Below, piece after piece: positions 61,102-64,000 of a stretch of 64,000 nucleotides of DNA; within the stretch, counting starts at the first letter, position 1; the number at the start of each line of letters is the position of its first letter. Under the pieces are notes generated by a model, which ran no database searches, was not told the DNA's origin, and saw only the letters and a program-made list of their open reading frames with translations. The stretch covers positions 620,001 through 684,000 of the forward strand of contig NZ_WQLV01000001.1 of NCBI RefSeq assembly GCF_009753675.1. The letters are read 5' to 3'. The translations under genes and the position numbers were made by a program. Source of the stretch: Parasedimentitalea huanghaiensis (lineage in GTDB: Bacteria > Pseudomonadota > Alphaproteobacteria > Rhodobacterales > Rhodobacteraceae).

Positions 61102-61980
61102 TCATCTGCGCGGAGTTGCTAGAGAGTTAAGAAATAGTCCAATGAACACGATCCCGAACAATGTTTGCAATGCAACTAACATCCTCCCTCGGTGTGTGAC
61201 TGGCGCAATATCCCCATATCCGAGCGTAGTAATTGTAACGGTACTGAAATACAGCATTCTCGCAAATTTTCCGTCCAAGGCGTCGAGACCACCCGCGGAC
61301 GCTGACCTAAAGAGAATGACATCGTCCACTATTTTACTCGGCAAAACTATGCTTGGCAAACCTAATGTCGTCTCTTCATCAACGGTACCGAAACAACTGT
61401 TCGCGGCTTGCGCGATACTCGAATAAGATATTTTTGTTTCCCCTGTATAAGATTCGTTCTTCACAAATAGTGCGGTCCGTCCTCCGACACCGAATTGCTT
61501 CGTCTTGGTGTTCAACTGATACTTACTTGCATTTCTACCGGGGATTTCAAAATGGTCTATGTGGTGGCGTGAGTAGCCAACCACAAGACCTTCGGGTGGT
61601 AGTGTTCCAAATGACCTATCTGCCCTGTAATCTCCGACAGTCAAAAAAGCGTCGCGTCCTCTTCCTTCAAACCAACTGTCCTCGACATCAGGATCGAAGC
61701 CAGAAACTTCAGAACTGAAGCCATAAATTGCGATTTCGGCTCGTCCGGTTTCGAGGTCCAATGATGGGTAAATCTTGAACGGTACAAGAACATCGCAACC
61801 CTCTGCCGCGCTGATCAGATGACTTTCAATTCTCCGTGCTAACTCGTCTAGTTGTGGGTCGAAATGCAGGTTGGATGACCTAAAATCTCTTGAAAAGAAT
61901 GAGTAGATCAGAGCGAAAAGTGGGATTAAAAGGAGATATGCTAGTCCCCACACAAATCTTCTTATTGCAGCGAGTTTCAT
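61102..61980 (-). CDS. Two-TM potassium channel with large external domain
   Basis: The 292-residue protein has an N-terminal membrane helix (about residues 9-29), about 195 residues outside the membrane, and then a pore module: filter TITTLGYGD (about 249-257) and a second helix (about 266-286). The filter is the K+ signature TxGYGD with Leu in it (TTLGYGD). In most bacterial channels the two helices flank the pore closely; here the first helix is far away. The external domain is rich in charged residues with three cysteines. AAGGAAG precedes the ATG. Confidence 0.83.
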   Translation of the reverse strand: MKLAAIRRFVWGLAYLLLIPLFALIYSFFSRDFRSSNLHFDPQLDELARRIESHLISAAEGCDVLVPFKIYPSLDLETGRAEIAIYGFSSEVSGFDPDVEDSWFEGRGRDAFLTVGDYRADRSFGTLPPEGLVVGYSRHHIDHFEIPGRNASKYQLNTKTKQFGVGGRTALFVKNESYTGETKISYSSIAQAANSCFGTVDEETTLGLPSIVLPSKIVDDVILFRSASAGGLDALDGKFARMLYFSTVTITTLGYGDIAPVTHRGRMLVALQTLFGIVFIGLFLNSLATPRR

Positions 61981-62157
61981 TTTATTCTTCCTTCGCGAGC
62001 CAGCAGCGACGGTAGAGCCCGAATTGCATGCTCGCGATCTCCTCTAAACTTTCCACTGCCTACATTACCCAAGAAAACTTGCTTTCATCAAATTCAATTC
62101 ACACTGCAGAATCTATCCCACCTTTCAAGAACTACACGTAATAGCTCCTTTGTTGGA

Positions 62158-62913
62158 CTAAGTTGTCCCCCAGTCATCAGCTCGATCCGATGGCTTAGGC
62201 CATCTTGATATCTCATCCATGTGCCCTTCAAATAGACCCTTATTTCTCAAAAATTCTATGTGTGTGATGTACCTAGATCGAAACATTCCTTCCAGCGCTT
62301 GAAAGTTCGAAACGCGAGAATGAGCAACTGATGCTATAATCAGATCGTGAAAGTTGATAGCCAGATCAACTGCGGAAACATGGAGCTCCACTAGTTGACG
62401 AGACGCCCCACCAGCTTGGGCAGCTTCCATCAATTCATCTTTCGATTTTATCAAACTTTCACCTCCCGCTCGCGCATTTAGAGATAGCTCGATCTCTAAG
62501 GTAGTTTCTCGACCTTCTCCATTGATGCTGGAAATCGAAATGGGTCGCCGCATGCTTTCGGTGATGTGAAGGTGAATTTCTCGTACCGTGGACTCTAGAT
62601 CTGCCCGTTTTTCGCGATCGTTCTGGCGTTTTATTTCCTCAGAGCGATGTCGGATTTCTTGAGAGATAGCATATGCTGAGATTGGTATCGCAATCGCGGT
62701 TACCAACGAGGACATGTAACCCGCGAATTTGACAAAATCCGTATCCACCCAAGTATCCGGGTAAGGCAAAAGGTATGCGCTTGCGCCAGCAGCAATTACC
62801 GCTACCCCCAAAAACAATACGATTTTCAAAATTCTCTCCTTAATCGGATTCGGTTCCGAGCCCCGCCCAATCGGTCCAGATCCAAACTGGTCGCACTGGT
62901 GGGGTTGTATCAA
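62158..62913 (-). CDS. Membrane protein with coiled-coil, unknown function
   Basis: The 251-residue protein has two membrane segments (about residues 28-50 and 63-83) followed by a charged helix (about 87-120, RHRSEEIKRQNDREKRADLE) and a mixed C-terminal domain. It starts at TTG 62913, overlapping the stop of the HEPN-like gene by 4 bases (TTGA), so it is co-translated with it. I recognise no family. Confidence 0.7.
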   Translation of the reverse strand: MIQPHQCDQFGSGPIGRGSEPNPIKERILKIVLFLGVAVIAAGASAYLLPYPDTWVDTDFVKFAGYMSSLVTAIAIPISAYAISQEIRHRSEEIKRQNDREKRADLESTVREIHLHITESMRRPISISSINGEGRETTLEIELSLNARAGGESLIKSKDELMEAAQAGGASRQLVELHVSAVDLAINFHDLIIASVAHSRVSNFQALEGMFRSRYITHIEFLRNKGLFEGHMDEISRWPKPSDRADDWGTT

Positions 62914-63398
62914 TCACCCCTATTTTTGTTGACAGGTGAGACGCCACGCAAGTTAAACTTCTTACCACGTTTATCGGCCACGCTTTGACCGACAGCCTTA
63001 AACAAAACACCGGCAAGATCTTGAAGCGCATCGTCTCGCAGACCCCTACGAATACCGCCCATAAAGTATCTATCGCGAGTAAACGTTTCCGTATCTTCTA
63101 TCAGGGTCAACACTTCAAATTGTTCCTCAGAAATTTTTAGCCCCAGCGAACGGCAGCAAGATCCAATAGCGCCAACTTTGTGAGAAAAGGTCCTTCTAAT
63201 CTCGCTTTCCGACATATCCTGTAAGAGCAAATAGGCCTTCAGATACAACTCTATCGCCATGACAAACAACTGACGTCTTGGAAAGGCTGGAAGATAACTA
63301 GTTTTCGTCGCATCCTCCAATAGAAGTCGCAATGCGGAGGTCTCATAGCTGCGCCCAACATTTACATAACCTATTGCTGGATCATGGATATCACCCAT
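62910..63398 (-). CDS. HEPN-like protein
   Basis: The 162-residue helical protein has an early segment (RRQLFVMAIELYLKAYLLLQ, about residues 41-60) and a RRTFSH segment (about 68-73, R-x4-H) before SLGLKISEEQF, resembling HEPN domains, which often act as RNases or nucleotide-binding partners in defence and toxin-antitoxin systems. The RX4-6H element is loose and not proof of RNase activity. AAGGAG lies 6 bases before the ATG. It lies 12 bases after the 119-residue gene and overlaps the membrane protein gene. Confidence 0.6.
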   Translation of the reverse strand: MGDIHDPAIGYVNVGRSYETSALRLLLEDATKTSYLPAFPRRQLFVMAIELYLKAYLLLQDMSESEIRRTFSHKVGAIGSCCRSLGLKISEEQFEVLTLIEDTETFTRDRYFMGGIRRGLRDDALQDLAGVLFKAVGQSVADKRGKKFNLRGVSPVNKNRGD

Positions 63399-63410
63399 AT
63401 CAGGCTCCTT

Positions 63411-63770
63411 TTATGTACCTTCCACACCAGCACCAATAACCTCGGAAACAAGCTCATAGAGAGCTGCAGCGGCATGCTCAGCACTCGGAATATCAAGATT
63501 CTTCAGGGATATAACTTTTGCTGACATCAAGTACTCAGACTGCTTAGTGGCGTAACTGCGATAAATATCAGCAGCCCGGTCACGAACTTCTTCTGCACGA
63601 GCATCTATCCTTGCTTCCAAGGCTGGTTCCAGCGAAATAAAATCGAAATCCACATCCGCCTTTGTCCTTCGTGTCAAACACAAAACATATGGGATTTGTT
63701 CCTTCTGGCAACGTTTGTAATGCAGATCAATTGCTCTCACGTCCGCTTTCGCGGCCTTCAAATATGACAT
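63411..63770 (-). CDS. Small protein of unknown function, first gene of a three-gene cassette
   Basis: The 119-residue protein is helical and charged, with LHYKRCQKEQIPYVLCLTRR near the start (about residues 16-35). No signal or membrane segment is seen. AAGGAG lies 10 bases before the ATG at 63770. Spacing of 12 bases to the HEPN-like gene makes a shared transcript likely. I do not recognise a family. Confidence 0.6.
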   Translation of the reverse strand: MSYLKAAKADVRAIDLHYKRCQKEQIPYVLCLTRRTKADVDFDFISLEPALEARIDARAEEVRDRAADIYRSYATKQSEYLMSAKVISLKNLDIPSAEHAAAALYELVSEVIGAGVEGT

Positions 63771-63917
63771 TCTAACAATTCTCCTTAGCTGGACATTCAA
63801 CATCTAACTACCTCAAAACGCACTCAAGTCACTTGATCAAAATCTAAAACAACTACAAATTGCAAGCGCCAGCCTACCGCTTGAAACATTTAGATTGATC
63901 CCGACTAGGAAATATTC

Positions 63918-64000
63918 ATGAAGTTCATTTGTTCGACAACTATTATGACGATGGTACTTGCATCAGTTGCAATCGCAGCACCCGTTGAAATTATCCAATC
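63918..64000 (+). CDS. Secreted protein, start only
   Basis: An ATG at 63918 preceded by AGGA opens a frame to the window end (27 complete codons). The N-terminus has a Lys, then a hydrophobic stretch ending in VAIAAPVE, which fits a Sec signal peptide. It is divergent from the three-gene cassette. Confidence 0.55.
   Translation, partial: MKFICSTTIMTMVLASVAIAAPVEIIQ

Noticed and set aside
1-64000. CRISPR array
   Set aside because: No regularly spaced short repeats with unique spacers were seen; the only clear long repeats are the flagellin units and the E2 3' end copy.

Overview
The window is a piece of an alphaproteobacterial chromosome, most likely from the Roseobacter group (Rhodobacteraceae). 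The strongest evidence is a complete, collinear gene transfer agent (GTA) head-tail cluster of the Rhodobacter capsulatus type. TTAA-N7-TTAAC (CtrA-type) boxes, short alphaproteobacterial flagellins and a fab cluster carrying a HisA paralogue agree with this. The genus cannot be fixed from sequence reading alone.

Layout. Bases 1-4.6 kb hold the 3' end of the pyruvate dehydrogenase E2 gene, a secreted protein of unknown function, a scrap-filled gap (an antisense cysteine synthase remnant and a second copy of the E2 3' end), a family 1 glycosyltransferase and cysE. From 19.2 down to 4.7 kb runs the whole GTA structural cluster on the minus strand: terminases, portal, protease, capsid, connectors, tail, tape measure, baseplate-like proteins, peptidase and host-specificity protein. 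Most neighbours overlap by 1-8 bases. From 19.3 to 20.9 kb are small genes and a cluster of palindromes. From 26.8 down to 20.9 kb is the fatty acid synthesis cluster fabD-fabG-acpP-(hisA-like)-fabF-mltG.

From 27 to 31.8 kb are a cytochrome b561-YceI fusion, a NodT-type outer membrane factor, two more YceI proteins and a membrane protein with a CtrA-type box. From 32.1 to 40.1 kb are rpsF-rpsR-rplI, two lipoproteins (one a lytic transglycosylase), aqpZ, a periplasmic nucleotide phosphodiesterase, a LysR/oxidoreductase pair and a GST-like protein. From 40.5 to 48.7 kb are three flagellin genes, two of them a recent tandem duplication including the promoter and a 5'-UTR hairpin. Among them lie tig and two porins. 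From 48.9 to 54.6 kb are an ArsC-like protein, an AraC-regulated cupin/flavin monooxygenase/hydrolase operon, rpsU and a secreted protein of unknown function.

At 54.7-55.26 kb a decayed IS5-family element abuts a 54-base 3' fragment of a tRNA-Leu(UAG) gene. Its orientation predicts that everything to its right, to beyond the window end, is an integrated island whose intact tRNA lies past base 64000. The island is visibly richer in A+T and nearly all of its genes are unfamiliar: a membrane-anchored protein with eight BNR-like repeats, a secreted thermonuclease, a LysM/peptidoglycan-binding protein with a large unknown C-terminus, a two-TM potassium channel with a large external domain, and a three-gene cassette with a HEPN-like protein. 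This is the best place in the window to look for an undescribed system.
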